Both the position numbers and the translations under genes were made by a program. DNA of 64,000 bases from Sabellastarte sp. h YS-2021 (Eukaryota > Annelida > Polychaeta > Sabellida > Sabellidae), in contig OZ024930.1 in NCBI GenBank assembly GCA_964017235.1, positions 29,516,614 through 29,580,613 on the forward strand, read 5' to 3'. The notes under the pieces were generated by a model. That model was not told where the DNA came from. It ran no database searches and saw nothing but the letters and a program-made list of their open reading frames with translations. Within the stretch, counting starts at the first letter, position 1, and the number at the start of each line of letters is the position of its first letter. Positions 34,400 through 44,799 of this stretch are shown here, in pieces.

Positions 34400-34909
34400 T
34401 GCTCCCTTTTGAGGATAATTAATTTATCTTTAATTAATTATAAAGTATAAATTTTTTAACACAAGTTCTTTAAGACCTCATTATGAAAATTTGTTCAGAT
34501 TCTTCTTGCATTATTTTTCCTTTTCATTGACCTCATGCAGTCTCCTTGAGTTTTGTGGTTTTTACAAATAACATGTGTAGTCAATTACAACACCACTGCA
34601 AGTTAGATTGATGGGTTTACACTTCACCAGGATACATGCATTATAGTTTCACACTTTCAAACTTGCACTTTCATACCCCCATTATTACTGACTTTGTTTA
34701 ACTGTTTATACAATTATCCCTCTACTGATGTCTAGAAGGTCGGTATGTGTGTTTACACATGTACACTGGTCTTTTATCTTTTACACAAATTTTTTTTAAA
34801 CATTAAACAGTTCATTCTACAAATGAACAAAGTACAGAACACAATATGTATAATTATCAATGTCATTTGAGTAATATCTAAATGTGTAATAATATCCAAT
34901 TTATTAGAG

Positions 34910-37390
34910 TTAATATTTAACCACTGGCTTGACTGTTCTTCCATATCTGGCTGTAAATTGTTTGTTTGAGGCCCAATTGTTTTTTCCCATTGGTGGCTGT
35001 TTGACACTTGCTGTTTTGGTGTTTGACTCATCTCTGCAATCCTCTATCCCCTGGCCTTCATTGGATTTGAGAATATGTGATCTATTTCTTTGATACACAC
35101 TTCCATTGGGTGTTGTCACTAAATATGACCGTGGTGTGTTCAGCTTCTCTTTGACAGTGGCTTGCTCCCATTTGTTTTGTTGTAGAATTCTAACTTTCTC
35201 TCCCTCTTTTAGTGATTTCAAGATCTTGGTATGTCTGTCATAATAATGTTTTTGCCTTGTCTGTTTTTTACACAGAGCAGCTTTCACTTGTTTGGGATTT
35301 TGAAGTTTCGGCTTTAAGCTTTGGTGCAAAGCTGGAAGGATGGATCTGAGTTTGCGACCCATGAGTAACTCAGCTGGGGAGGCTATGCCATCAATTGGTG
35401 TGTTCCTGTACTCAAGGAACCCAAGCAGTGGATCTGTGTTGTCTACTGCCGACTTCTTTAGAATGTTTTTCACAGTCTGAACAGTCCTTTCCGCAAGACC
35501 ATTACTCTTTGCACAATAAGGTGAGGACATTATGTGTTGAAAACCCCACGACTTTGCGAATTCTTGAAATTCTGCACAACTGTACTGTGGTCCTTGGTCT
35601 GAAGTGACCTTTGACGGAATTCCATGTCTGGCAAACATCACTTTCATCTGGTTTATTACACTTGTTGCTTTTGTGGTGTTCAGATGAGCGACTTCGAAGT
35701 ACCTGCTGTAATAGTCCACTACCAGTACATAATTGCGATCATTCAACTGAAATAGATCCGTTGCCAGATTTTGCCATGGTCGATCAGGGATTTCATGAGA
35801 TATCAGTGGTTCACGCTGCTGGTTTGGATTTCTATTTTCTAGACAGGTTGCGCATTTCAGGATCATGTCCTTGATCTGAGCATCAATGCTAGGCCAGTAA
35901 ATAGCATCTCGGGCTCTCTTGATGGTTTTGTCTACTCCCATGTGTCCGACATGTAGGAGTTTCAACATGGTTGGGCGAAGTGCTATTGGGATCACTATCC
36001 TGTCACCTGTTAAGATTAGACCATCAGTTTCTGTTAATTCGTCTCTGCAATTCCAATATTCATGCAGTGCATATGGGACCTTGACCTTACTGTCGGGCCA
36101 ACCATTCAAGATAATGTCTCTCAGTTGACAAAAGTCTGTGCACACTGAGGTTGCATTCTTGATATCCTCAATTCTGTTTGCAGCTACTGGAATATTGCTT
36201 ACAACGGTTTGCACATGTTTTACTACATCATTTGCTGTACAACTTTCTGCATCTGGTGTGCAGGCACGTGACAGCATGTCAGCTACAATTAGCTCTTTCC
36301 CAGGCTTGTACTCTAATTTGAAGTTATACTGCTGTAGCCTGAGTAACATGCGTTGGAGTCTGGGTGGAGCTGCACTGAGCTTCTTTTTCATAATTTGCTC
36401 TAATGGACGATGATCATTTTCAACCACTACATCTTGGCCATATGTGAACTGGTGGAACCTCTCCATGCCAAAGACAACGGCTAACAATTCTTTTTCAATT
36501 TGTGCGTACCTTGTTTCTGCATCAGTCATTGACCTTGAGGCGAAGGCAACTGGTTTGTTGTCCTGGAGTAGAACTGCTCCAAGGCCTGATTTGGAAGCAT
36601 CACAACTGATTCTCACTGGTTTCTTCACGTCGAAGAATTGCAGAACAGGCGAATGACTAAGAATGTCTTTGACTTTTGTGAATGCGACTTGCTGTGGCTT
36701 TAACCAAGCAAATTCAGTATCCTTTCTCAGAAGGATTCTTATTGGTTCCATCACTGTTGACATTTTAGGTACGAACTTTGCTAGGTAATTCACAGTACCT
36801 AAAAGTCTTTCAACTCCTTTGCGATCTGTAGGTGGAGGCATGTCCATGATAGCTCTCACCTTTTCACTGTCTGGTTTAACTCCATCAGCTGAGATGATAT
36901 TCCCTAGGTATGTCACAGTCTCAACTTTGAACTTGCACTTGTCTTTGTTTAGTGTTAAATTCAGTTCAGCACATTTCTTCAAGACTTTTTCCAGTCTGCT
37001 GTCATGCTCATCTTCTGTGGCACCCCATATCAAAATGTCATCAATATCTGTTTCTACACCCGGCATACTGTCAAAGTGCTGTGATATTCTCTTCTGGAAT
37101 ACTTCCTGTGCACATTTGATGCCAAAGGGAAGTCTTTTATAGCAGTAGCGACCAAACAGAGTGTTGAAAGTGGTCAAAAGTTGGCTTTCCTCATCCAGGG
37201 TTTGTTGCCAATAGCCATGATTGAGGTCTATTTTTGAGAAAACCTTTGCACCAGCCATCCTTGATGTGATTTCTTCCAGAGTGGGTAACTCCAGGTGTTC
37301 CCGTTGGCGTTGTTCAGGTCTTTTGGGTCCAGGCAAATTCTCAGCTCGTTGGAGTTTGGTTTCTCCACTATGACCACTGAGCTGACCCAA
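34910..37390 (-). CDS. Reverse transcriptase, RNase H and integrase of the Mag/Steamer-like element
   Basis: The ORF is open for 826 codons; homologous sequence starts at about residue 30 (near 37303), the first codons being an overlap in a non-coding frame. RT shows KIDLNHGYWQQ, YKRLPFGIKCAQEVFQ and catalytic DIDDILIW (Asp117-Asp118). RNase H has SCDASKSGLGAVLLQD, EKELLAVVFGMERF and NDHRPLEQI. Integrase has the HHCC finger (GHMGVDKTIKRARDAIYW, CATCLENR), then catalytic TDLF, TSDQGPQY and ERTVQT, and a C-terminal SH3-like segment (YDRHTKILKSLKEGEKVRIL). The beginning of RT lies in the upstream ORF in a different frame; the break falls inside a conserved RT block, not between genes. Confidence 0.93.
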   Translation of the reverse strand: MGQLSGHSGETKLQRAENLPGPKRPEQRQREHLELPTLEEITSRMAGAKVFSKIDLNHGYWQQTLDEESQLLTTFNTLFGRYCYKRLPFGIKCAQEVFQKRISQHFDSMPGVETDIDDILIWGATEDEHDSRLEKVLKKCAELNLTLNKDKCKFKVETVTYLGNIISADGVKPDSEKVRAIMDMPPPTDRKGVERLLGTVNYLAKFVPKMSTVMEPIRILLRKDTEFAWLKPQQVAFTKVKDILSHSPVLQFFDVKKPVRISCDASKSGLGAVLLQDNKPVAFASRSMTDAETRYAQIEKELLAVVFGMERFHQFTYGQDVVVENDHRPLEQIMKKKLSAAPPRLQRMLLRLQQYNFKLEYKPGKELIVADMLSRACTPDAESCTANDVVKHVQTVVSNIPVAANRIEDIKNATSVCTDFCQLRDIILNGWPDSKVKVPYALHEYWNCRDELTETDGLILTGDRIVIPIALRPTMLKLLHVGHMGVDKTIKRARDAIYWPSIDAQIKDMILKCATCLENRNPNQQREPLISHEIPDRPWQNLATDLFQLNDRNYVLVVDYYSRYFEVAHLNTTKATSVINQMKVMFARHGIPSKVTSDQGPQYSCAEFQEFAKSWGFQHIMSSPYCAKSNGLAERTVQTVKNILKKSAVDNTDPLLGFLEYRNTPIDGIASPAELLMGRKLRSILPALHQSLKPKLQNPKQVKAALCKKQTRQKHYYDRHTKILKSLKEGEKVRILQQNKWEQATVKEKLNTPRSYLVTTPNGSVYQRNRSHILKSNEGQGIEDCRDESNTKTASVKQPPMGKNNWASNKQFTARYGRTVKPVVKY

Positions 37391-38766
37391 TCTGTTGGCT
37401 CATCCACTTTTCTGATCACCCCCATTTGCTCCATGTCACAAAGCGTTGACTTCAATCGGTCCCTCAGGGCTGCTGGGACTCTTCTAGGTGGGTGTACTAC
37501 TGGACTGACAGACTCATCAAAATGTATGTGATAGGGATCCTTCAGACATCCAAGTCCTGTAAACACATTGTTATACTTCTCCAGTGTATCACTGATGCCA
37601 GTTGATTCAGACACTGACATTACTAACTGTATAAGGCCTAGATCTATACATGACTGTAGACCAAGTACTGCTGGAGAGTCTGTTTCTACAATGTAGAACT
37701 TTGAAACATTTTCAGCATCTTTGTATGAGCATTTAATGTCACAAGTACCTTTAACTTTCAAGTTGAGTCCTCCATAACCTGTTAACTTAGTGTTTGTGGA
37801 GTGAACTTTGGCCTCCGGTAAGTTCATATTTTTGAACAATTTTGCAGGAATTATGTTTACCTGAGCTCCTGTGTCCAACTTGAATTTGAGAGCTGACTTG
37901 TTATTACCGAGAAGTAATGTGACACTTGCTTCATTCCTTTCTTCACAGTTGTGTACTGCACCAATGAAGTGAGCTACTCCAGTTTCACTGTTGTCACTTT
38001 CATATTGTGGCTGTTCGACACTGTGTACGGCTTTGTGACCCCTGCACATTTTTGCGTAATGATTCCGCTTGTTGCATTTCAAGCACTTTTTCCCATATGC
38101 CGGGCACTGACCTTTTTCGTGTTTTTCCCCACATCTTCCACACTGTTTCGAGTTGCTGGCTTGTTTTGTCACCTTTTGCTTTACTCCCTTGTGTGCACTT
38201 TTCCGGACTGCATCAATGGACGATTCGGTTCCATTTGCCATGGATTTGATGTGCCGTTTTGACCCTTCAACCACTTTGATAATCTCAACTGACTTATCCA
38301 GGGTTAAGTTGGCTTCTTGTAGAAGTTTTTCCTTAACTTCCTCTGAGTAAACACCAACGACTATCCGATCTCTAATCATTTCATCACGTAGGCCACCATA
38401 CTCACAGTCAAGTGACAGGAGCTTCAAATCTGTGATGAACTGATCTGCTGATTCAGAAGCACCTTGAACCCTGCTGTTGAATTTATGCCTCAGAACTGTT
38501 AGATTTTTCTTTGGTTTGAAGTAGTCTTCGAATTTATCAAACAGAATGTCCGGTTTGTCCTCGTCATTGGGAGCCAGTGTCCATGTGTTGAAGACATCTC
38601 TAGCCTCTTGACCAATGTACAAGAGAAAGAACACGCACTTTTCTTTATTTGATCTTTTGGAGAGTGGTCCAGTTAAAATCAGTTTCATTGTTTGTGACCA
38701 TCTCCTCCAACTTTCTGAGAGATTATCACCACACATATCCAAAGGAGATATTTTTATTCCTTCCAT
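37228..38766 (-). CDS. Gag, protease and start of reverse transcriptase, Mag/Steamer-like element
   Basis: 512 codons are open from ATG 38766. The capsid region is at about residues 15-175. Two CCHC-like zinc knuckles follow at about 209-241 (CGRCGEKHEKGQC and CLKCNKRNHYAKMC). The aspartic protease has active site LDTGA at 298-301 and the C-terminal VLGLQSCIDLGL. The first RT block (SSVVIVEKPNSNELRICLD) is at the end. A one-base frame change near 37311 then ends the ORF at 37228. Overlap with the downstream ORF is 163 bases. Confidence 0.92.
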   Translation of the reverse strand: MEGIKISPLDMCGDNLSESWRRWSQTMKLILTGPLSKRSNKEKCVFFLLYIGQEARDVFNTWTLAPNDEDKPDILFDKFEDYFKPKKNLTVLRHKFNSRVQGASESADQFITDLKLLSLDCEYGGLRDEMIRDRIVVGVYSEEVKEKLLQEANLTLDKSVEIIKVVEGSKRHIKSMANGTESSIDAVRKSAHKGVKQKVTKQASNSKQCGRCGEKHEKGQCPAYGKKCLKCNKRNHYAKMCRGHKAVHSVEQPQYESDNSETGVAHFIGAVHNCEERNEASVTLLLGNNKSALKFKLDTGAQVNIIPAKLFKNMNLPEAKVHSTNTKLTGYGGLNLKVKGTCDIKCSYKDAENVSKFYIVETDSPAVLGLQSCIDLGLIQLVMSVSESTGISDTLEKYNNVFTGLGCLKDPYHIHFDESVSPVVHPPRRVPAALRDRLKSTLCDMEQMGVIRKVDEPTDWVSSVVIVEKPNSNELRICLDPKDLNNANGNTWSYPLWKKSHQGWLVQRFSQK

Positions 38767-38809
38767 TGTAACTGTTTAACTATTACATTCAATGTGAGAA
38801 TAATCCCAT

Positions 38810-38825
38810 CCCACTTCTGACACCA
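38810..38825 (-). promoter_or_regulatory. tRNA-Leu primer-binding site
   Basis: On the - strand the 16 bases TGGTGTCAGAAGTGGG follow the 5' LTR immediately. They are complementary to the CCA-bearing 3' end of animal leucine tRNA (CCCACTTCTGACACCA). This is where first-strand DNA synthesis is primed. Confidence 0.9.
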
Positions 38826-38994
38826 TGTAATGTTCTTGTGTATATATTTTATATATATTAATAATCACAAGAAGTGGAGTAAGCTATAAGTGATCTTTAT
38901 TCTAGGACTTCTGTAAAGCAACTGCTTAATGTGTTACATTGTACAATTCTCTATGGATGGAGATACACTAGGCTCCATAATACACAATGTTACA
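38826..38994 (-). repeat. 5' LTR of the Mag/Steamer-like element
   Basis: 169 bp, identical to 34231-34399. As the upstream LTR on the - strand it would carry the promoter and RNA start. Confidence 0.95.
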
Positions 38995-38999
38995 ATGAC

Positions 39000-41403
39000 A
39001 ACTTTTGAATTTGTCAACAGATTCTTAGTTTTATGTAAATATGTAACTTGTGAAAGGCTACATTCCCATCACAGTTTAAAAACCTTGAAAAAAATGGGAG
39101 GAGGCAATAGCTCTTACAGATGTTTACTGTTTTCTGCATTCCAAGACAAGTCTACTTATAGTATTTCTCCTGTGTTTGTTAGAACTGTTAGTGGTTAAAG
39201 ACCACAGTGCATGAAATTTTTTTTGCATCCCTGTGCAGATTATGTGTGTAACAACACACCTGCCAAGTCCCATTTTCAAACTCCCACTAGAAAGCACATT
39301 AAAAGCAAAACAAACAGATCCCTCTCTGAAACTGTGCCACATCATACAAGGTGATTTAGAACTCTGATCTCAATGTTTACAATACAAAATAGTGTAAAAT
39401 GAAGTGAAATTAGTGTTTTATAAACTGTCGTGGAAAGGGTCAGCTTCAGTCCAAAAAATAATTTTTTTTCCAATACTTAGTCCCAAGATTCTTCTATCAA
39501 ATGAACTTGAAATATATTCTGGTCACACACAAATAATAGTCTTTATAATTAGTAATTAACACTACAATTTGACTGTAACTTGTGTCCAAAATAGTGAATA
39601 AGTGTATAGTTTTATAGTGTAACAATGCAGTTTCTGATAGTGTGTCAGTTTTTAAATGTATTGATAAACATGTTCTTCACCCAGTTCTTTTCCACATTTT
39701 CTCAAAGTGGGATCAATTTTACGGCATTCATGATTATCCAACTCCTTATTATCAGAACAGCAAAAGTTAGCCCAAGGTTCAAAAGTAAATGGTACATTGT
39801 ATTATTTTTGAATGAACAGATCAATATTCATTACTAGCTCTAGTTGACTATTAAGAACTGACAGTGACAATTTATAAAACCATCTGGTCATTATGTTGGG
39901 CTACACAGCTGCCAATATTAAAAGTAAGCAGTCTGAAATGGTTCAGTACCAGGATGTAGAGTTTAATACACTGGAGATCGGAACCACATTCTGACAACAG
40001 TGTGTCTTTCATACATCTACTTTTCATAACTGTAGGCATCAGATTGTAATGATCATGTAAATGTGCACCTGAAAGTTTGGATTTTTAAATGTATGAAATT
40101 CTTGTAGTCATAGAGAAGAGTAGCGTAGTTTGTTGATTATAAAAATTTTAATGTAATTTGTTGGAATTGTATGCAAGAAATAACCAAGATAAAGACTATA
40201 CTTAAAGGTTTCATTAAAAGTTTTGCAACCCAAGCCAAAAGAAAAAAAACTAACTATTTACTAACGATGATTAATACACATTCATATATGTATGACTGTA
40301 ACCATCTCTTAGAATCACAGTACTTGTGGTTAATATTTGAAATGGTATCTGTACAGAATCCTCACTCTCACACACTCTCTGTTCCTCTCTGTCACTGACA
40401 ATTTTAGATGGAGTCTGATTGACAGCTTTCATATTAAAGAATAAATGCCAATTATCGTGTTAAATTATAAAAACCTTTTTAAACAAAATTATCCTTATTC
40501 ATTTAGAATTAAACTTCATAATACAATTTAATCAGCTACACATTTAATTACATCCAATCCTTCCCAATACATTTATAACCGAAACCATTGCAAATGTGCA
40601 GTTGTGTACCTTTTATTTCATCACAACACCTCCACACATGTTTTTAGGGATGTTATTCTATATGCCACTTTAAGAGGCTGTATCTCAGTGGGGGATGCTC
40701 TGATTGATGTCTAGTTTTCTTTACTGGGATTGTCTTACTCTCTGGCACACACATACAAAGTTTTAAAGAAACTTTTTCTTTCATGCACTGTGGACTTTAA
40801 AACTTAGGTAAAACTTGAGAGAAAAAATACAGGATATGGAAAAAATTAAAGGCTAGTGAGCTTTTTTCTGACAAAGAAACATGTTATCTTCCTTCAGTTT
40901 GTAAATATATACATTATATCGCCAACTAAACAGAACTTCGTTATGAAGCTGTGACGTCATCAATCATCTACTTCGAAAAAAAAAATATGTCAGCTTTTTA
41001 CTCCACTTCGTGATATTTTTTCACTTCACAATTTTTGTGAAAAATGTTTCCTATGACTTTTAAGACCCTTCAGTTATTCATACCATTTTGCTCTAATAAC
41101 CCTTAATGGATCATATAATAACAGCCATGTGTCACAGATAGGGTCATCAGAAATTGATAGGTTATTGAGATTCTGCATTAGTTAATTGCAAAATTGACAA
41201 AACAACAGCATTTTTATGTAACCCACAACTTTGAGATGGAAGGGGAATAGATTACTGCCTACTTCAGCCCAAAGTGTTTGATTTTATACACCTTTAAATA
41301 CAAAAAGCCTCTATATATTGATATCAATTTAATGTTTGATCATATTGCACTTTGCACAGCACAGAATGTGCAAAAATTTAGTCTGTCATGATGTTTTTTT
41401 AAG
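39000..41403. other. AT-rich intron sequence, nothing recognised
   Basis: I looked specifically for the missing methyltransferase exons here and did not find a convincing one. No SINE, TIR pair or ORF with protein-like character was recognised. Confidence 0.4.
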
Positions 41404-41534
41404 ACCATGCTGCTTGAAAGAGACATTGTTTCATGCATTGTCTTCCAATCCTGAAGAAAGAAGAAGCTTTGAAGTGCAGGCAGCTAAAGACTGGGAAAGG
41501 ATACTCTTGAAAAGAGCAACAGAACTGAAGAAAG
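41404..41534 (+). CDS. SABATH-type methyltransferase, exon c (central helices)
   Basis: The acceptor is GATGTTTTTTTAAG and the donor AAAG|GTGACA. The exon encodes CCLKETLFHALSSNPEERRS, then FEVQAAKDWERILLKRATEL and KK. The pattern (E/A)xxFxxQAAKDWExxLLxRAxELKxG is characteristic of the family, lying just before the strand that starts the C-terminal half of the Rossmann domain. It ends in phase 1; the G joins GA of exon d to give Gly. Confidence 0.78.
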
Positions 41535-42985
41535 GTGACAATATTTTTAAAATTGACCTTGGTTTTGAGAAAGGTTCAATTGACTTACAATTTGAACATA
41601 TAAACTGGGATTGATTGTTTAAATTATTCATAAGAAAACTTGATTGAGTGACTTGTTTCTGACTGCTCAGTGACTGAGGGGAAATGACAAAACTACACCA
41701 GATAATACATTTTTAATGTATTTTTATATTGCACCACCCAAACTCTCATAGTGTCAAGAAAGGTTCTTGTGGTGATTAAATCTTGACCAAGAGCACTCTG
41801 ACACATATGTATGCTGACGACAGTTTATTTGTTCATTTAGATAGGCCTGGTAGGTCGATAAACGCAACAAAAGGAAGCAAAATTTTCAATAAGTTACGCC
41901 ATGTTAATTTGTTGACTGCAGAAAAATACATTGTTAACAAATATTGTTCCTGATAAAACAAAATGTAGGCGTTATAATGTTCCATAAGTTTTCCATGAAA
42001 TAATAATGAAATAGACTCAAAAGTGTTGTGGTTAAGCATTTAATCTTAAAATTTAATTAGTTAAAATAAGAATACATGACCTTCTGAATGTGTTGCAAAA
42101 TATATTCTTCACAACTATCAATCCACAGTTTGAAAACAAGATTGAGGAATTGTGTTTATGCATGTGTGCCAAAACAAAATTAGTTCTATTTTTGAAATGT
42201 TCAGCAATTTTTCATTCAAAATATTTTTGATTTCTGCCTTTTGCATTTCTTGAAGGTCACCCAGCAGCTGGGGTCTTGTACATTATGGAGATAAGATATA
42301 GAAAAAACTACAAATTATATAAACAATGCAAAACAGATACTTCATATATTCAGCAAATTTTGACAAAAACTCACTTCTCAGAGGTCTCGGAACAGTTTAA
42401 CATATTATTTTTTATATCTAGCCTTTTGCCGTGCAAAGCAGTTTAACATAATTTTACCCTCTTGCATATTCAAAGAAGAGTATCATCTAGCTTTCTATTC
42501 ATCTACTCTAAGGGACTTTTCTTGTCAGGATATCTGATTTCCACGTTAATAAACCAATTAATAAATACTTATAAATTCATTGCAGCAATCCTCTATGACT
42601 TCTCATCTCTTAGCTTCCTGGACAGGCATAAATGAATTAAAGGTCTGCTGTTCTCTATACCTGGTTTGGCACAGATTCAAGATATACCTTTTCAAGCAAA
42701 CATCATGGATCTGACCTTAAGCCTGAAAATGTGATTAGACCCTTTGTCAGATATCTTATGATGTGCCATTGAGCCGGTCTGGGCTCTTTAAAATTTGCTA
42801 TTGCAAAAATACTTGTCTAAATAGATATAAATAAAGTAATTAAATAAATGTTAAAAATTATTACTAAATGGAATGTTTGAGGGAGTGGAATACTTTACCT
42901 AAAAATATACTGGAGTCTCGCCAGGGGATTGAAATTGTCAAACAAACTGCTTAAGCATCACATTGTGTGTAACTGTTTCATAAAG
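41535..42985 (+). other. Intron between methyltransferase exons c and d
   Basis: 1.45 kb, AT-rich, without recognised mobile element or ORF. Confidence 0.5.
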
Positions 42986-43056
42986 GAGGGCAATTGGTGA
43001 TAGTTTGTGGTGCTATAGATGGGGAAAAACTGAGTCGACGTGAATTGGTTTTCCAG
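42986..43056 (+). CDS. SABATH-type methyltransferase, exon d
   Basis: The acceptor is TTTCATAAAG and the donor is a consensus TTCCAG|GTAAGC. The exon encodes GQLVIVCGAIDGEKLSRREL then VFQ, the family's hydrophobic strand following ELKxGG. At 71 bp it is too short to stand out alone, but it fits exactly between exons c and e in phase and content. It ends in phase 0. Confidence 0.78.
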
Positions 43057-43408
43057 GTAAGCTTTATGGAAAAGCTAAAACAATTAATTATTTCATTATT
43101 TATTGACATTAACATAGATTACTAATCTATCATAATTTTAGAAAAGAAAGCACTGAAAATGAGTCACAAAAATTTCTGTTTTACTTTGAGAAAAGTATTG
43201 TAACAAACATTGCAACAAATTTAAATAAAAATGTAAAATAAAATATGGGATAGTAAAATAAGATGATTCTGTCATGATTATCTGAAAAAATTATTACTGT
43301 TTATTGAATGAAATCCTAAACAGATACAACTGCATTATATTTGTTTTTAACTTTTTGGTTTAAGATAATAAGTTTAACATATCTGCATACTAATTTAATA
43401 TTCAACAG

Positions 43409-43637
43409 CAAATGTCAAACATCTGGAGAGCTATGAGAGATGAAAAGAATATAACACAGGAAGAGTTTACAGGGGCACCTTTTAACGTTTATTGCAGAAA
43501 TGTGAAGGAGTTATCAAGTCCATTCTGCAATAAACAATCCCCAGTTTACAAAGCAGGTCTGCGGCTGATTTCTATAGAAATTAAAAGAACACCCTGTCTT
43601 TGCAACACAGCATGGATAGAATCAGGGAAATCCAAAG
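43409..43637 (+). CDS. SABATH-type methyltransferase, exon e
   Basis: The acceptor is AATATTCAACAG. The donor is TCCAAAG|GTATTT; without splicing the frame runs on to a stop at 43703-43705. The exon encodes MSNIWRAMRDEKNITQEEFT, then SPVYKAGLRLISIEIKRTPC and an AWIESGKSK end. The first block is the family's helical cap over the active site; the second is the following strand with its conserved Pro-Cys. It ends in phase 1, and the next exon supplies AT, giving Asp. Confidence 0.78.
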
Positions 43638-44799
43638 GTATTTTAGCACAGGATTTACCATTACCAAAATGTCTTGTTACTTTTGCAAAATCTGAACATG
43701 TCTAACTAGATTTTGTGTCTTAAAATTTAATTTATTTATTGGTCTCATTTCTATAAATCATCACTGCAAACTTGAAACATTTCTTATTATTGGCAGTAAG
43801 TAATTTATTTTGGGAGGTGTGGGTTCATTTTGCCAAATTTTGATATCTAACTTATGTTAATATAGCGTGGCCTGAGCAAACCATATTTAAAATGTTAAAT
43901 ATATTGAATTGAATGTGATACATATAGAATGTGTAATGTTTTTAATATTGCTTGTGTGAAGAGAAACACCAATCCTCAAAGCATTACTTCATTCTATAAG
44001 CTCAGACAAACAACTGACTTGTGTAACAGCATTAAAGAGAATTGTTCATAAGGTACACTAGGAACCATAATTATGTTACATGTCCCCTTTTAAAAATTTA
44101 TTAATAAATTAATTAAGTGGTCAAATAAATCAAGAAGACCTGTAATTGATGTACTTTGCATGAGGGCATTATGATACTCTGTTCCATTTAAACGTTAGAA
44201 AAACTTGAAACATCAAATTATACAGAATAATGTAATTTCTCACATATTTTGTAACTGTTTTCTTTTATCTCTTTCTATAACTGTTCCCCCATTATCTGTT
44301 ATACACACAAATCTCCTGGACTGTGATATAAACACTGGTGTGATTTACCACTTGACAGACCTCCTCTTTTATTTCTCCCACACATATAAACTACATAAAC
44401 ATAGCTCAAACTCTGGTTTGATATTGTTTGCCTTACACTTTTTTGCGTAGTATGTGAAGGGATGATAAATCTTGCACTCTGATAATACCTACATTTTACA
44501 AATCTGAAAATGATATTTTGGAAAGTTATTTTGACTCATGATTTCAGTCTATACTATGCTCCAATGTATTTTACTCACTGTGTATTTGAGTGCAAGTCTA
44601 TTGACTACATATTTTCAACTAAACAATGTGCTTACTTAGTAACTTCTTTAGAATTGATAAGAACTAATGTAAATATATGAACTAATCGAAATAAAAATAC
44701 ACAAGATTATATGACTTAAATGTATGTGCACTTGATACAAGTTTTTATTGTTTGTTCGAACCAATATATACATGAAAATAGATACAGTTATTGTGTCAA

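Larger units (their letters stand above)
34231..38994 (-). mobile_element. Complete Mag/Steamer-like Ty3 LTR retrotransposon
   Basis: This is a 4764-bp element on the - strand. Its two LTRs (34231-34399 and 38826-38994) are 169 bp each and identical by eye. They start TGTAA and end TTACA, and are flanked by the 5-bp duplication ATGAC (34226-34230 and 38995-38999). It has a tRNA-Leu primer site next to the 5' LTR and a purine tract next to the 3' LTR. Gag-protease and RT-RNase H-integrase are nearly fully open. Size, short LTRs, 5-bp TSD and tRNA-Leu primer resemble the bivalve Steamer element as I remember it. It lies antisense in the methyltransferase intron. Confidence 0.93.
19874..41403 (+). 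other. 21.5-kb methyltransferase intron filled with mobile DNA
   Basis: Between exons b and c lie a decayed env-bearing Ty3 element (about 20.1-30.5 kb), a SINE and a TA-flanked MITE inside it, a fold-back element (31.2-33.6 kb), a small hairpin (33.84 kb) and a young Mag/Steamer-like retrotransposon (34.2-39.0 kb). 39000-41403 is AT-rich, with no gene or element that I recognise. About 90-100 residues of the expected methyltransferase are not accounted for, so one or two exons are missing, lost or unrecognised here. Confidence 0.6.

Noticed and set aside
34910..37390. A programmed gag-pol frameshift
   Set aside because: The frame change lies inside the RT domain, downstream of protease, with no obvious slippery heptamer.
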